DNA from: Candidatus Polarisedimenticolia bacterium
GTDB taxonomy: Bacteria > Acidobacteriota > Polarisedimenticolia > Gp22-AA2
DNA: 64,000 nucleotides
Assembly (NCBI GenBank): GCA_036001465.1
Contig: DASYUH010000013.1
Span: 28,554 to 92,553 of the forward strand
Direction of reading: 5' to 3'
Made by a program: the position numbers and the translations under genes. Shown here piece by piece: positions 54,873 to 64,000 of the stretch; position 1 is the first letter of the stretch, and each line of letters begins with the position of its first letter. The notes beneath the pieces are model-generated. The model did not search any database. It was not told the DNA's origin and worked only from the letters and a program-made list of their open reading frames with translations.

Positions 54873-56147
54873 TCAAGGAATCTCCAGTCCGAGAGCCGCG
54901 CACTGCTCGCGATAGGCGATCTCGTCGGGCGCCATCAACTCGAGGTTCGAGCAGATATCGGCGAGGGGCCGAAGCTCGCGGTGGCGCGTGTAGAATCCGA
55001 GCAGCGCAGCCCAGGCCACGGTGCTCTTCGGGTTGATCTTCGCAGCGGCGACGAATTGCCGCTCGGCTTCCTTGACCTGACCGGCCTTCTCGAGGGCTTC
55101 GCCGAGGAAATGGAAGAACCTGATGTCCTGGGGGTCCTTCTCACGGGCCCGCCTGAATTGATCGATCGCGCCCTGGAGATTGCCCAGGGCCGTCTGCGCG
55201 AACGCCATGTGCACGTGCGGCGACGGGCTCTCAGGCAGGCAGCGGGTGGCTTCCTGCAGGTGGCGCAGCGCCGCCTGGTGATCGCCCAGCTCATAACTGG
55301 CGATGCCGAGATAGTACTGCGCCTCGTAAAGATCGGGAGACAAAGCGACCGCACGACTCAAAAAGTCGATGGCCCTTCGCGCCTGGCCGTTGCGCCATAA
55401 GAGCACGCCTACCTCGCTCTCGATCGTTCCCGGCGGGATCATCGACTCCTGCCGTCGCGAGTCCTCGAATCCGCGGATGGCCGCCTCGAGAAGCTCGGGA
55501 GCAGGATCGGGAACCATGAGATATCTGTGAGCGCCCAGAACGGGATAAGCGGCCACGGAGCGGCGGCAATAGGTGGCCGCGGTGTCGATGTCACCCATAT
55601 CCATGAATTTCTCTGCCAGGAGATCATGATAGATGTAATTGTTGGGCTCCAGGCGGGACGCCGTTTCCAGCGCAGCCAGGCCGAGGCGATCTTCGGGCAG
55701 GAGAACGGCCATCGGGTCCTCGGAAAGCGAAGAGAGGTCCAGGGTTGTGTTCTGGCGCCGGAGCCTCGCCGCGTGGAAATAGTTGTCCGAGGCCAGCGAC
55801 CAGACGTATGCCTTGAAGGGCGTCTCGGCGACCCGGCGCGCCACGAGCTGCAACGCCGTGCTCACCGCCTTCTCGGGAGGCAGGGCCGTCCTGACGCGAA
55901 TACCCGCCCAGGCCTGGTCCAGGCCGAAAAGCAGCAGTTCGATTTGGTCGGTCTCCAGGGTTTCGAGGTCGCCTCCCAGGGCCATCGCACGATGGTAGCC
56001 GTTCCACGCCCGCTCGTGATCGTTCCTGAAAAAGGCCCTTTCGCCGCGGAGGCGCAGGATGCCCGCAGCGCTTTGGCCGACGAAGTAGGCGCTCTCCGCC
56101 AGCAACAGGACGGTGAAGCACGTCAGCAGGAGAATCTTATGGGCCAT
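54873..56147 (-). CDS. Membrane-anchored TPR protein of the polysaccharide locus
   Basis: The 424-residue protein has an N-terminal signal anchor (KILLLTCFTVLLLAESAYFVG, key hydrophobic span 4-22). At least eight TPR-like helical pairs follow (e.g. YEAQYYLGIASYELGDHQAA, FFHFLGEALEKAGQVKEAE). It is likely a periplasmic scaffold, as seen next to O-antigen-ligase genes. It starts at ATG 56147; the stretch upstream is not conserved-looking. It lies 67 bases downstream of the ligase-like gene. Confidence 0.8.
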   Translation of the reverse strand: MAHKILLLTCFTVLLLAESAYFVGQSAAGILRLRGERAFFRNDHERAWNGYHRAMALGGDLETLETDQIELLLFGLDQAWAGIRVRTALPPEKAVSTALQLVARRVAETPFKAYVWSLASDNYFHAARLRRQNTTLDLSSLSEDPMAVLLPEDRLGLAALETASRLEPNNYIYHDLLAEKFMDMGDIDTAATYCRRSVAAYPVLGAHRYLMVPDPAPELLEAAIRGFEDSRRQESMIPPGTIESEVGVLLWRNGQARRAIDFLSRAVALSPDLYEAQYYLGIASYELGDHQAALRHLQEATRCLPESPSPHVHMAFAQTALGNLQGAIDQFRRAREKDPQDIRFFHFLGEALEKAGQVKEAERQFVAAAKINPKSTVAWAALLGFYTRHRELRPLADICSNLELMAPDEIAYREQCAALGLEIP

Positions 56148-56214
56148 CGGGATCACACGATTGTCATGAGCGCCGGAGCTCTGAATATACGGTGCCTCTG
56201 TCGGGCCGGCAATC

Positions 56215-57798
56215 CTATTCGGCCCAAGGGCCATTGATGGCCTGGACCGGGGGACGTCCGGGGCCCGTGTCGCGGGTCCGGTGCAGCGCCACGATCAACC
56301 CGCCGAGAAGAGCGCACAAGAATCCGTTCGCGCCGATTTGGAGGCAGAAATCGACGCTCGAGTGAAGGGCAATGCTCAAAAGTGAGACGGCCATGCCGAC
56401 CCGAAACAGGTCGACGGGTCTTTCCCGGCCAAGCAGGGCAGGCCACCAGTATCTCCGAATGAAATTCCCTGAGCCCAGAACGAACAGCAATCCCCCCGCG
56501 ATTCCAGTTTCCCACAGTAGCTGGAGGTAGTCGTTGTGCGTCCTGTCCCACCGCCCCTGCGAACCAGCCGGCGACACTGGTGCGAAGCTGTCCTCGAAGG
56601 TTCCCAGGCCGGAGCCGACCCAGGCATACGCCGGCAGCTCGCGTATCACGCGCTCCCAGATGATGACCCGCAGCCGGAAAGAGGACTCGCCCGAAAGGTT
56701 GGCGTAGGTCCCCAGCTGCTTCTTGACGGCCTCGGCGCCAATCAGGGCGATCATCGCGATCACGACTGTTGGAAGCGCCACGACGATCGACACCCGGACG
56801 AGCCGCGACGCGATGCGCCGGCACAGCAGGATCAGCAGGACCGCCCCGCTGATGAAAGCGGACAGAATCCCCCCCCGGGAGAGCGAGGTCAGCAGGGCGA
56901 CGATCAAGATGACCGCCGCGAAGGTGGCCAGGGTCCCCTGACTCAGACGGCCCCTCTCCTCATTCGAGCCCTCCGGAAGAGCGTCGCTCCAACCGTCCCT
57001 TGGCGCGGTGGATGCCGCCTTGAATGACGGCGTGCGTCTGTTGTCCACTAGCCAGAAGGCAAGGCTGAGGGCCACCGGGATGATCATTTCGACGTACCCG
57101 GCAAAGTGATTATGATTGACGAAAGGACCAAAGGCCCTGGGCATCGTCTCGGGCCCACTGGGGACGTTGCGCACCCAGTAGATCCTTCCGTTCCAAGTCA
57201 GGAGCTGGACCAGGCCGAAAACCGCCACCAGGAAACCAACGACCGTCACCGCCTTCAGGATGGAGGTGGCCCTCCCGCCGTCGACCCAGCATGCGACCAG
57301 GAAGAAAAGCGCGACCAGGGTCCCGAGTTGGACGACCTTCCCGCGGGTCCGGCCGGGATTCACGCTGATCGGCCGCCGGGCACGCTCCTCGAGTTGGAGC
57401 AGAGAATCCTGGCGGCCCGCCCTCGCCTCGGTCGCACCGGTCTGCACGCTTTCCCAGCCCTTGAGGTCGACGCTCGCATACATCCGCGCCGATCCCGGCG
57501 AGATGTCCTCGAGCCATGACAGCGGCAAAGGCACCATCTGCAGAATGGTCAGGAGCAGGAACATGCCGATCGGCAGTCCCATGCCCAGGAGCGCCGGTCC
57601 CCTTCGCGGCGGGGCGCCGGGAGTGGTCTCGCCGGATGGCCAGAGGCGAGAGAGGGCGAAGATCAGGACGATGGTGACGATGCCCCATTCCATGAGGGCG
57701 ATCGACCAAGGCTCCACCGTGCCGAAGGCGAACGGGGTGAAGACGATGAGCGCCACCAGGCCCCAGTGGATGATCCTGTCGCACACGGCGTGCATCAC
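56215..57798 (-). CDS. O-antigen ligase / polymerase-like membrane protein
   Basis: The 527-residue polytopic protein has about 12 hydrophobic segments. A large extracytoplasmic loop contains WERVIRELPAYAWVGSGLGTF and RTHNDYLQLLWETG, the Wzy_C/WaaL signature with its conserved Arg and His. It would polymerise repeat units or ligate glycan to an acceptor on the periplasmic side. The GTG start at 57798 is favoured by AGAGGAG eight bases upstream; the next codon is ATG. Confidence 0.88.
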   Translation of the reverse strand: MMHAVCDRIIHWGLVALIVFTPFAFGTVEPWSIALMEWGIVTIVLIFALSRLWPSGETTPGAPPRRGPALLGMGLPIGMFLLLTILQMVPLPLSWLEDISPGSARMYASVDLKGWESVQTGATEARAGRQDSLLQLEERARRPISVNPGRTRGKVVQLGTLVALFFLVACWVDGGRATSILKAVTVVGFLVAVFGLVQLLTWNGRIYWVRNVPSGPETMPRAFGPFVNHNHFAGYVEMIIPVALSLAFWLVDNRRTPSFKAASTAPRDGWSDALPEGSNEERGRLSQGTLATFAAVILIVALLTSLSRGGILSAFISGAVLLILLCRRIASRLVRVSIVVALPTVVIAMIALIGAEAVKKQLGTYANLSGESSFRLRVIIWERVIRELPAYAWVGSGLGTFEDSFAPVSPAGSQGRWDRTHNDYLQLLWETGIAGGLLFVLGSGNFIRRYWWPALLGRERPVDLFRVGMAVSLLSIALHSSVDFCLQIGANGFLCALLGGLIVALHRTRDTGPGRPPVQAINGPWAE

Positions 57799-57813
57799 GG
57801 ACGCGTCTCCTCT

Positions 57814-58956
57814 TTAACGGCAGGCCCCCAGAGGCCTTCGCAGATCATGCACCACTTCGCGCACTCTCTGGGCAGCGTCCCGGTGACAAACCAGGAGCAC
57901 ACCTTTCGAGTGCACGGCCACGATGTCCTTCACGCCAACGAACACCGTCAGGCCGTTCTCGTTGACTCCCAGGCACCGTTCGGCGTCCAGCGCCAGAATC
58001 CTCCCGATCGCGGAATTGCCCCTGTTGTCCGCCGGGAGCAGCCCCCCCAGCGCATCCCAGTTGCCCACGTCCGACCAGGCGAACGGGGCGCGCAGGACCA
58101 GCACATTATTGGAGCGCTCGAGGACGGCCCGATCGATCGGAACGCGCGGAAGGCTCCTGAGCACGGATGCCGGTATTCTCCACTCGCCCCCAGGCACGCG
58201 GCGCGTCCATTTCTCGAGCGGGGTCGCGATGTCCGGCCTGTGGCGGGCGAGCTCTCCCAGAATCGTCGAGGCCTTCCAGAGGAATATGCCGCTGTTCCAC
58301 AGGTAGCGCCCCGAGCGCACCATTCGGGCCGCCTGTCGCGCCCCTGGTTTTTCGATGAAGGCCTGCACTTCATGTGCGCCCTTCCCTGTGCCGGTCCCGG
58401 CCGCGAGGATGTAACCGAAACCGGTCTGCGGCGACCTCGCCGGCACACCGATCGTTATGAGCCCGGCGGACCGCCTCACGATGTGGATCCCCCGCCTCAC
58501 CGTCGCGCGAAAGGCGGAGACGGGATGGATAGCGTGATCGGCCGGCAGCACGATCATGATCGCATCGCCATGCTTCCGGCGCAGCCAGTGGGCCGCCAGC
58601 GCGATGGAGGCCGCCGTGTCCCGGCTGGTTTCTTCAACCAGGATCTGCCCCCTTGGGATCCTGGGGACCTGCCGTCGTACCCAGCCAACCTGGGCGACGC
58701 CGGTCACCACGACGACGCGGGAGGGCCCGACCACAGGCACGATCCTGTCGTACGTTCGGCGGAACAGGCTCACGCCCTTGTCGAGGGGCAGGAATGGCTT
58801 CGGTGAACGAAGGCTCGCCAACGGCCAGAGGCGCGTTCCCCCTCCCCCGGCGAGGATCACGGCGAAAGCGCGGACCTCAGTCGAAGAACCGGTACCAGAC
58901 GATGCACCCGATCGCGGTGATACCGTCCTTCCAGGTGATTTTCTTCCCCGATTCAT
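57814..58956 (-). CDS. Mannose-1-phosphate guanylyltransferase
   Basis: The protein of about 380 residues makes GDP-mannose. [25 protein letters not shown] is the nucleotide loop (key residues GGGGTRLWP, with SPKPF). [33 protein letters not shown] and [11 protein letters not shown] are the sugar-binding motifs. It lacks the C-terminal isomerase domain, so it is the monofunctional type. The frame from ATG 58956 overlaps the upstream glycosyltransferase by 80 bases; a conserved start would be near residue 28, but only non-standard codons lie there. Confidence 0.9.
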   Translation of the reverse strand: MNRGRKSPGRTVSPRSGASSGTGSSTEVRAFAVILAGGGGTRLWPLASLRSPKPFLPLDKGVSLFRRTYDRIVPVVGPSRVVVVTGVAQVGWVRRQVPRIPRGQILVEETSRDTAASIALAAHWLRRKHGDAIMIVLPADHAIHPVSAFRATVRRGIHIVRRSAGLITIGVPARSPQTGFGYILAAGTGTGKGAHEVQAFIEKPGARQAARMVRSGRYLWNSGIFLWKASTILGELARHRPDIATPLEKWTRRVPGGEWRIPASVLRSLPRVPIDRAVLERSNNVLVLRAPFAWSDVGNWDALGGLLPADNRGNSAIGRILALDAERCLGVNENGLTVFVGVKDIVAVHSKGVLLVCHRDAAQRVREVVHDLRRPLGACR

Positions 58957-59560
58957 AGCCCCGTCCGTGATACGACACCGGCACTTCGTAGACGCGGCAG
59001 CCCAGGCGCGCGACCTTGGCAGTGAACTCCGGCTCGAACCCGAAGCGGTTCGATCTCAGGTGGAGCCTCCGCAGCAAGTCTGCCCGGAACACCTTGTAGC
59101 AAGTTTCCATGTCGGACAGGTTCAGATTCGTGAACATGTTTGACAGCGTGGTCAGGAAACGGTTGCCCGCATAGTGCCAGAATAAGAGCACGCGGTGCAT
59201 CTCGCCGCCGCCGAAACGGGATCCGTAGACCACGTCCGCCTGGCCCTCCAGGATTGGCTTCAGCAGTCGTGGATACTCCGCCGGGTCGTACTCCAGGTCG
59301 GCATCCTGGACAAGGACGATGTCCCCCGCGACCTTCGCAAAGCCCGTCCGCAGGGCGGCCCCCTTGCCTCGGTTCCTGTCGTGGTAGAGGACGGTGGTTC
59401 CGGGGGCGCGCAGGCCGCGCAGAATTTCCTGCGTCCCGTCCGTGGACGCGTCATCCACGACGATGATCTCCTTGTCGAACGCGATGTCCCCGACTCTTTC
59501 GAGGATGGTGCGAATCGTGGCCGCTTCGTTGAATACGGGGATGATTACGGAGAGCTTCAT
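58877..59560 (-). CDS. GT2 dolichyl/polyprenyl-phosphate mannosyltransferase-like enzyme
   Basis: This 227-residue cytoplasmic GT-A enzyme carries [35 protein letters not shown], the DxD-like [16 protein letters not shown] and [16 protein letters not shown]. It matches DPM1-like synthases that make polyprenyl-phosphate sugar donors, which would feed the GT39-like membrane enzyme at 38.5 kb. The ATG overlaps the epimerase stop (ATGA). Confidence 0.9.
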   Translation of the reverse strand: MKLSVIIPVFNEAATIRTILERVGDIAFDKEIIVVDDASTDGTQEILRGLRAPGTTVLYHDRNRGKGAALRTGFAKVAGDIVLVQDADLEYDPAEYPRLLKPILEGQADVVYGSRFGGGEMHRVLLFWHYAGNRFLTTLSNMFTNLNLSDMETCYKVFRADLLRRLHLRSNRFGFEPEFTAKVARLGCRVYEVPVSYHGRGYESGKKITWKDGITAIGCIVWYRFFD

Positions 59561-60522
59561 GGCCTGAACGCGGCAAGGGTGCGGCGCAGTCCTTCCTCCA
59601 AGGATACATGCGGCTCAAACCCCAGGTGCCGTCGGGCTTCCTGAATGTCTGCCAGCGAGTCCCGCACGTCACCCGGCCGCGGCCGATCGTGGACCGGCCG
59701 GACGGCGGACCCCGTCAGGCGTTCCAGGATTTGCAGGAGCTGCAGGAGGGTGACTCTCTCGCCGCAGGCGACGTTGTAGGCCCGGCCGGAAGCCAAACCG
59801 GACGCCAGACACGCCTTCAGATTGGCCTCGACGACGTTCTCGATGAAAGTGAAATCGCGGGACTGCAGTCCGTCGCCGAACACGATCGGCGGCTTGCCCG
59901 AGGTCACGGCGCTGAGGAAATTCGGCACCACCGCCGCGTACTGGGACGTCGGGTCCTGCCGGGGCCCGAAGACGTTGAAGTAACGCAAGGCGATTGCCTC
60001 CAGGCCGTACAGCCCGTGGAAGATACGGCAATAATTCTCTCCGGCAAGCTTGCTGACCGCATACGGCGACAAGGGCGCGGTCGGCATCGACTCGACCTTC
60101 GGCAGCTCCGGCGAGTCCCCGTAGACCGACGAGGACGAGGCGTACACAAAACGCCTGACGCCCGCATCGCGGGCCGCGACCAGGAGGTTGAGCGTACCGG
60201 TGGCGTTCACGTCGTGGCTGGACAGCGGGTCTTCGACGGATCGCTGCACGGAGGGCAGGGCCGCCTGGTGCATCACGTGGGTCACGCCGCGCACCGCCCG
60301 GCGCACCGTCGGGACGTCCCGGATGTCGCCCTCGATGATTTCCGGAGCGGGCGCCCCTGCAGCCCGCGCGCTCAACGCGCCTTCGAGGTTGCTCCGCCGG
60401 CCGGTCGAAAAGTCATCCAGGACAACGACGCTGTCGCCCCGCCGGAGAAGCGCTTCCACGATGCTCGAACCGATGAAGCCGGCCCCGCCGGTCACCAGGT
60501 AGCGGGTGGACGGGCCTGTCAC
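59557..60522 (-). CDS. NAD-dependent nucleotide-sugar epimerase (WbpP/GalE-like)
   Basis: This 321-residue extended SDR enzyme has the [22 protein letters not shown] loop and [22 protein letters not shown]. The active site is [12 protein letters not shown] with [11 protein letters not shown], followed by [19 protein letters not shown]. The latter motif resembles UDP-GlcNAc/GalNAc C4 epimerases such as WbpP. The GTG start overlaps the UDP-glucose dehydrogenase stop (GTGA), and the stop overlaps the next gene (ATGA). Confidence 0.88.
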   Translation of the reverse strand: MTGPSTRYLVTGGAGFIGSSIVEALLRRGDSVVVLDDFSTGRRSNLEGALSARAAGAPAPEIIEGDIRDVPTVRRAVRGVTHVMHQAALPSVQRSVEDPLSSHDVNATGTLNLLVAARDAGVRRFVYASSSSVYGDSPELPKVESMPTAPLSPYAVSKLAGENYCRIFHGLYGLEAIALRYFNVFGPRQDPTSQYAAVVPNFLSAVTSGKPPIVFGDGLQSRDFTFIENVVEANLKACLASGLASGRAYNVACGERVTLLQLLQILERLTGSAVRPVHDRPRPGDVRDSLADIQEARRHLGFEPHVSLEEGLRRTLAAFRP

Positions 60523-61817
60523 CGCCCCACCCCCACGTACCGTATTCCCAGGTCCCGCATCTGGCCCGGCTCGTAGACATTGCGGAGATCGACCACGACC
60601 GGTGATTTGAGCGCCTTTTTCATGCGATCCCAGTCCAGGCTGCGGAACTGGTTCCATTCCGTGGCGATCACCAGGGCATCGCACCCGGTGGCCGCGTCGT
60701 AGGCGTCTTCGGTATAGTCGATCCCGGGAAGGACCTGGCGCGCCTCCGGCATGGCGACCGGGTCGAACGCGCGGACGCGCGCGCCTGCACGAACCAGGTC
60801 CAGGATGATGCGGAGGGCCGGCGAATCACGCGTGTCGCTGGTGTTGGGCTTGAATGAGAGTCCCAGGCAGCCGATGGTCCTCCCGCTCAGTCCGCCCACG
60901 GCTCGCGTGATCTTCTCCACCATGCGCCCGGCCTGGTACTCATTGGCCGCGATCACCGCATCGACGATGCGCGCCGGCACGCCGGCCTGCGCGGCCATGC
61001 TCGCCACGGCCCGCGTGTCCTTCGGGAAGCACGATCCGCCGAAGCCCGGTCCCGGATGAAGGAACTTGCGGCCGATGCGGTTGTCGAGTCCCATGCCGCG
61101 AGCCACCTCGTGCACGTCCGCCCCGACCGCCTCGCACAGGTTCGCGATTTCGTTGATGAAGGAGATCTTGGTGGCAAGAAAGGCGTTGCTGGCGTACTTC
61201 ACCATCTCGGCGCTGACCACGTTGGTGATCACGAACGGCGTCTCGATGAGGTACAGAGGATTGTAGAGGTCCTTCAGGATGGCCACGGCCTGCGGGTCCT
61301 CCGCGCCGATGACCACTCTGTTGGGACGCATGAAGTCCTCGATCGCCGCCCCCTCGCGCAGGAATTCGGGGTTGCTCACCACGCTGAACGGTTCGCGGCC
61401 CGGCCGGTTCTCTTCGATCAGCTTGCGAATCATGGCCCCGGTCCCCATCGGCACGGTGCTCTTGGTCACGATCACCTTGTAGCCGTTGAGGTAGCGCGCG
61501 ATGCCGAGCGCCACCTCCCGAACGAAGCTGAGATCGGCTCCGCCGCCCTCGGCCGGCGGCGTCCCGACGGCGATCAGGATGACGAGCGCTTTCTCCACCG
61601 CCGTCTTCATGTCGGTGGAAAAGCCCAGCCGGCCCTCCTTCATGTTGCGCCGGACCAATTCCTCCAACCCCGGCTCGTAGAACGGCACCTGCCCCTTCTG
61701 AAGGGAGGCGATTTTGGCAGCATCCTTGTCCACGGCGATGACGCTGACTCCGAATTCCGCAAAACAGGCGGCGCTGACCAGTCCCACGTAGCCCGTGCCC
61801 ACGACGGCGATGTTCAC
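60519..61817 (-). CDS. ugd: UDP-glucose 6-dehydrogenase
   Basis: This 432-residue enzyme oxidises UDP-glucose to UDP-glucuronate with two NAD+. MNIAVVGTGYVGLVSA is the Rossmann loop, STVPMGTGAMIR and NPEFLREGAAIEDF follow, and catalytic Cys263 lies in GFGGSCFPKDTRA. CLGLSFKPNTSDTRDSPA is in the C-terminal domain. Its product is the substrate of the adjacent 4-epimerase and of the UDP-xylose synthase at 39.8 kb. The GTG start overlaps the 4-epimerase stop (GTGA). Confidence 0.95.
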   Translation of the reverse strand: MNIAVVGTGYVGLVSAACFAEFGVSVIAVDKDAAKIASLQKGQVPFYEPGLEELVRRNMKEGRLGFSTDMKTAVEKALVILIAVGTPPAEGGGADLSFVREVALGIARYLNGYKVIVTKSTVPMGTGAMIRKLIEENRPGREPFSVVSNPEFLREGAAIEDFMRPNRVVIGAEDPQAVAILKDLYNPLYLIETPFVITNVVSAEMVKYASNAFLATKISFINEIANLCEAVGADVHEVARGMGLDNRIGRKFLHPGPGFGGSCFPKDTRAVASMAAQAGVPARIVDAVIAANEYQAGRMVEKITRAVGGLSGRTIGCLGLSFKPNTSDTRDSPALRIILDLVRAGARVRAFDPVAMPEARQVLPGIDYTEDAYDAATGCDALVIATEWNQFRSLDWDRMKKALKSPVVVDLRNVYEPGQMRDLGIRYVGVGR

Positions 61818-62773
61818 GCGCGCACCTTCAATTCCCGGTACCACTCGACGAATCGCCCGATCCCATCCTCGATGCGTGTCTCCGGCTCGAAGCCCAGGAG
61901 GCGTCGCGCCTTGTCGACATCCGCATAGGTCACCACCACGTCGCCCGGCTGACCCGGCTCCGCCTCGATGACGGCCTTTCGCTTGAGATTCCTTTCCAGA
62001 TGGGCGATCAACTCGTCGAGGCGGGTCGTTTGGGCTCCTCCCAGATTGATGATCTCGAACCCCTGCACGCGGTCGATCGCACGCAGGACGCCATTGATGA
62101 TGTCGGTGATGAATGTGTAGTCGCGCCGCGTCGAGCCGTCGCCGAAGCGTGGCAAGGGGAGTCCCCTGTCGATGAGGCGCGTGAACTTGTGGATGGCCAT
62201 TTCCGGGCGCTGCCGGGGACCGTACACGGTGAAGAACCTCAGCGCGAAGACGTTGAGCCGGTACAGCTCATGGTACGTCGCGCACAGCAATTCCCCCGCC
62301 CGCTTGGTCGCGGCGTAGGGCGAGATCGGCCGGTCCACCTCGTCCTTCTCGGAGAACGGCAGGCGGTCGTTGTTCCCGTAAACGGACGACGAGGAGCCGA
62401 AGATGAACTTGCCCGTGCCGTGGCGGCGACAGGCCTCGAGCAGCACCGCCGTACCGGTGACGTTGACGTCCGCGTAGAGGACCGGCTGCTGGATCGACGG
62501 GCGCACCCCCGCCCGGGCCGCAAGGTGGACGACGACGCTGATCGGGTGGGCCGTGAAGACCCTGTCGACCAGCGCCTCATCCCGGATGTCCCCTTCCACC
62601 AGTGAGAATCCGGGACGCGTCTTGAGGGACTCCAGGTTGCGGTGCTTCACCTCGGGCAGGTAGAAATCATCGAAGTTGTCCAGAACGACGACTTCGCGCC
62701 CCGCCCTGTGGAGGGCCTCCACCAGATGAGAGCCGATGAAGCCCGCGCCGCCTGTCACCAGGATGTTCGACAT
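61814..62773 (-). CDS. UDP-glucuronate 4-epimerase-like enzyme
   Basis: This 319-residue extended SDR enzyme carries [36 protein letters not shown] and HLAARAGVRPSIQQPVLYADVN. FGSSSSVYGNNDRLPFSEKD and YAATKRAGELLC hold the active site, with RFFTVYGPRQRPEMAIHKF. The NFDDFY and ARAGVRPS motifs are typical of the UDP-GlcA to UDP-GalA branch. Gene order with ugd supports it. Confidence 0.9.
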   Translation of the reverse strand: MSNILVTGGAGFIGSHLVEALHRAGREVVVLDNFDDFYLPEVKHRNLESLKTRPGFSLVEGDIRDEALVDRVFTAHPISVVVHLAARAGVRPSIQQPVLYADVNVTGTAVLLEACRRHGTGKFIFGSSSSVYGNNDRLPFSEKDEVDRPISPYAATKRAGELLCATYHELYRLNVFALRFFTVYGPRQRPEMAIHKFTRLIDRGLPLPRFGDGSTRRDYTFITDIINGVLRAIDRVQGFEIINLGGAQTTRLDELIAHLERNLKRKAVIEAEPGQPGDVVVTYADVDKARRLLGFEPETRIEDGIGRFVEWYRELKVRA

Positions 62774-62778
62774 GCCGC

Positions 62779-64000
62779 TCAGAGTCTCCTGATTTTCTCG
62801 CGTCCGGTCTTGACTCCGCGCGTGGCATTGCGCGTGTCCAGCACGCACCGCGAATGGGCCACGATGAATTCATAGTCGTACGTCGAGTGGTTCGTGACGA
62901 TGATCACGAGACCGGCCGATTCCAGCTCGCGGCGGTCGAGCGGCACCGAGACGTATCTCCGCCCGCCGTCGATGCCGATCTCGCCCGCGTACGGATCGTT
63001 GAACCGCACGTCCGCGCCACGGTCGGCCAGCAGCTTGATCACGTCCAGGGCAGGCGACTCCCGCACGTCCCCCACATCCTTCTTGTAGGCCACGCCGAGC
63101 ACCAGGATGCGCGTGTCCCGCACGCTCCTGTTCTGATCGTTCAGGGCGTCCACGACCTTGCCGACGACGTAGTGCGGCATCTGGGTGTTCACCTCGGACG
63201 CCAGCTCGATGAACCGGGCCGTGTAGTTCAGCGTCTTCAGCTTCCAGGAGAGGTAGTGCGGGTCGATCGGGATGCAGTGCCCTCCCAGCCCCGGTCCCGG
63301 GTAGAACGGCATGAAGCCGAACGGCTTGGTCGCCGCAGCGTCGATGACTTCCCAGACGTCGAGACCGAGCCGGTCGCACATCAGGGCGACCTCGTTCACC
63401 AGCCCGATGTTGACGCTGCGGAAGGTGTTCTCGAGGAGCTTGACCATTTCGGCCGCGCGCGTGCTCGAAACCGGGATGACCTGCTCGATCGCGGGCTCGT
63501 AGAGCGCGCGGGCGACCCGGCCGCATGCCGGCGTGACGCCGCCGAGGATCTTGGGCGTGTTGCGCGTGTCGTACTTCGGGTTGCCCGGATCGACGCGTTC
63601 GGGAGAGAACGCGAGGAAAAAGTCCCGCCCGGCTTTCAGGCCGGACGCCTGAAGTTTCGGCAGGATCACCTCCTCCGTCGTCCCGGGATACGTCGTGCTT
63701 TCCAGCACCACGAGCAGCCCCTTGTGCAGGTGGCTGGCGATCTCGTCCACCGCGGCGACGATATAGGAAATGTCCGGGTCGCGCGTCTTGCGCAGAGGGG
63801 TGGGCACGCAGATGACGACCGCATCGCAGCCCGCCAGCACCGAGAAGTCGCCGGTGGGACGGACCGACCCGCTGGCGATCAGCGCGAGGAGCCGATCGTC
63901 CGGCACATCCTGGACGTGCGAGCGGCCGCTCTTCAGGCGCCCGATCTTGGCGACGTCGACGTCGATCCCCTCCACGGTGAACCCGGCCCGGGCGAACTCA
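62779..64000 (-). CDS. UDP-N-acetyl-hexosamine dehydrogenase (WbpA-like), 5' end outside the window
   Basis: About 406 residues are visible; the first residues lie beyond the right edge. It belongs to the nucleotide-sugar dehydrogenase family that makes UDP-GlcNAcA or UDP-ManNAcA: CVPTPLRKTRDPDISYI, LESTTYPGTTEEVIL, FSPERVDPGNPKY and ENTFRSVNIGLVNEVA. Catalytic Cys lies in GPGLGGHCIPIDPHYLSWK, and LGVAYKKDVGDVRESPA follows. These motifs separate it from the UDP-glucose dehydrogenase two genes on. Its gene is the most upstream visible member of the polysaccharide unit. Confidence 0.93.
   Translation of the reverse strand, partial: EFARAGFTVEGIDVDVAKIGRLKSGRSHVQDVPDDRLLALIASGSVRPTGDFSVLAGCDAVVICVPTPLRKTRDPDISYIVAAVDEIASHLHKGLLVVLESTTYPGTTEEVILPKLQASGLKAGRDFFLAFSPERVDPGNPKYDTRNTPKILGGVTPACGRVARALYEPAIEQVIPVSSTRAAEMVKLLENTFRSVNIGLVNEVALMCDRLGLDVWEVIDAAATKPFGFMPFYPGPGLGGHCIPIDPHYLSWKLKTLNYTARFIELASEVNTQMPHYVVGKVVDALNDQNRSVRDTRILVLGVAYKKDVGDVRESPALDVIKLLADRGADVRFNDPYAGEIGIDGGRRYVSVPLDRRELESAGLVIIVTNHSTYDYEFIVAHSRCVLDTRNATRGVKTGREKIRRL

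Overview
The window is a gene-dense, very GC-rich stretch of a diderm (LPS-type) bacterial chromosome: lpxB, an LPS-type acyltransferase, Wza/Wzc-type polysaccharide export genes and lipoprotein signals all point to an outer membrane. Secreted M28 peptidases, fused aroDE, a selenocysteine-containing SelD and a joined trp/tyr operon would fit Acidobacteriota or a related lineage, but that placement is inference and no rRNA gene is present to test it. Genes are tightly packed, and many neighbours overlap by four bases (ATGA or GTGA), so translational coupling is the rule here.

Left part (1-16 kb). A secreted M28 peptidase, a zinc-ribbon protein and a methyltransferase precede tRNA-Ala(CGC) and tRNA-Val(CAC). 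Next come a sulfur-relay pair (TusA-like protein and a PP-loop tRNA-thiolation enzyme) and a membrane-anchored M28 peptidase. A giant NtrY-like sensor kinase is coupled to a TPR lipoprotein whose alpha/beta-hydrolase domain lacks the serine nucleophile. Small genes, a MetE-like protein and a YVTN beta-propeller protein close this part.

Aromatic region (16-29 kb). One minus-strand supra-operon runs from about 25.9 kb to 16.0 kb: leader peptide, unknown lipoprotein, trpE-G-D-C-F-B-A, chorismate mutase, DAHP synthase and prephenate dehydrogenase. The leader peptide ends in Tyr-Phe-Trp-Trp-Arg and is followed by two mutually exclusive GC-rich pairings, which looks like an undescribed attenuator reading all three aromatic amino acids. 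Upstream are two oppositely oriented copies of a hairpin repeat, then a fused aroDE and cysK. On the plus strand selD carries an in-frame UGA at codon 18 followed by a bacterial SECIS-like hairpin.

Housekeeping region (29-38.5 kb). A minus-strand cluster holds a DUF374 acyltransferase, lpxB, yicC, gmk, rpoZ, coaBC, a family-4 uracil-DNA glycosylase and priA. Two of these genes (coaBC and the DUF374 gene) are each broken by a -1 frameshift exactly at a run of 9 or 10 adenines. That means either repeated homopolymer undercalling or genuine slippage-dependent expression.

Surface polysaccharide region (38.5-64 kb). Nearly all genes are on the minus strand. They supply UDP-sugar synthesis (UDP-glucose dehydrogenase, UDP-glucuronate 4-epimerase, UDP-xylose synthase, UDP-HexNAc dehydrogenase, 4,6-dehydratase, aminotransferase), mannose-1-phosphate guanylyltransferase and several glycosyltransferases. 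They also supply an initiating phosphoglycosyltransferase, an O-antigen-ligase/polymerase-like protein, and export components (Wza, Wzc tyrosine kinase, outer-membrane barrel). A strong sigma-70-type promoter drives the dehydratase-to-Wzc half. Gene remnants (a methyltransferase pseudogene and a shrunken CapA) mark recent remodelling of this locus.
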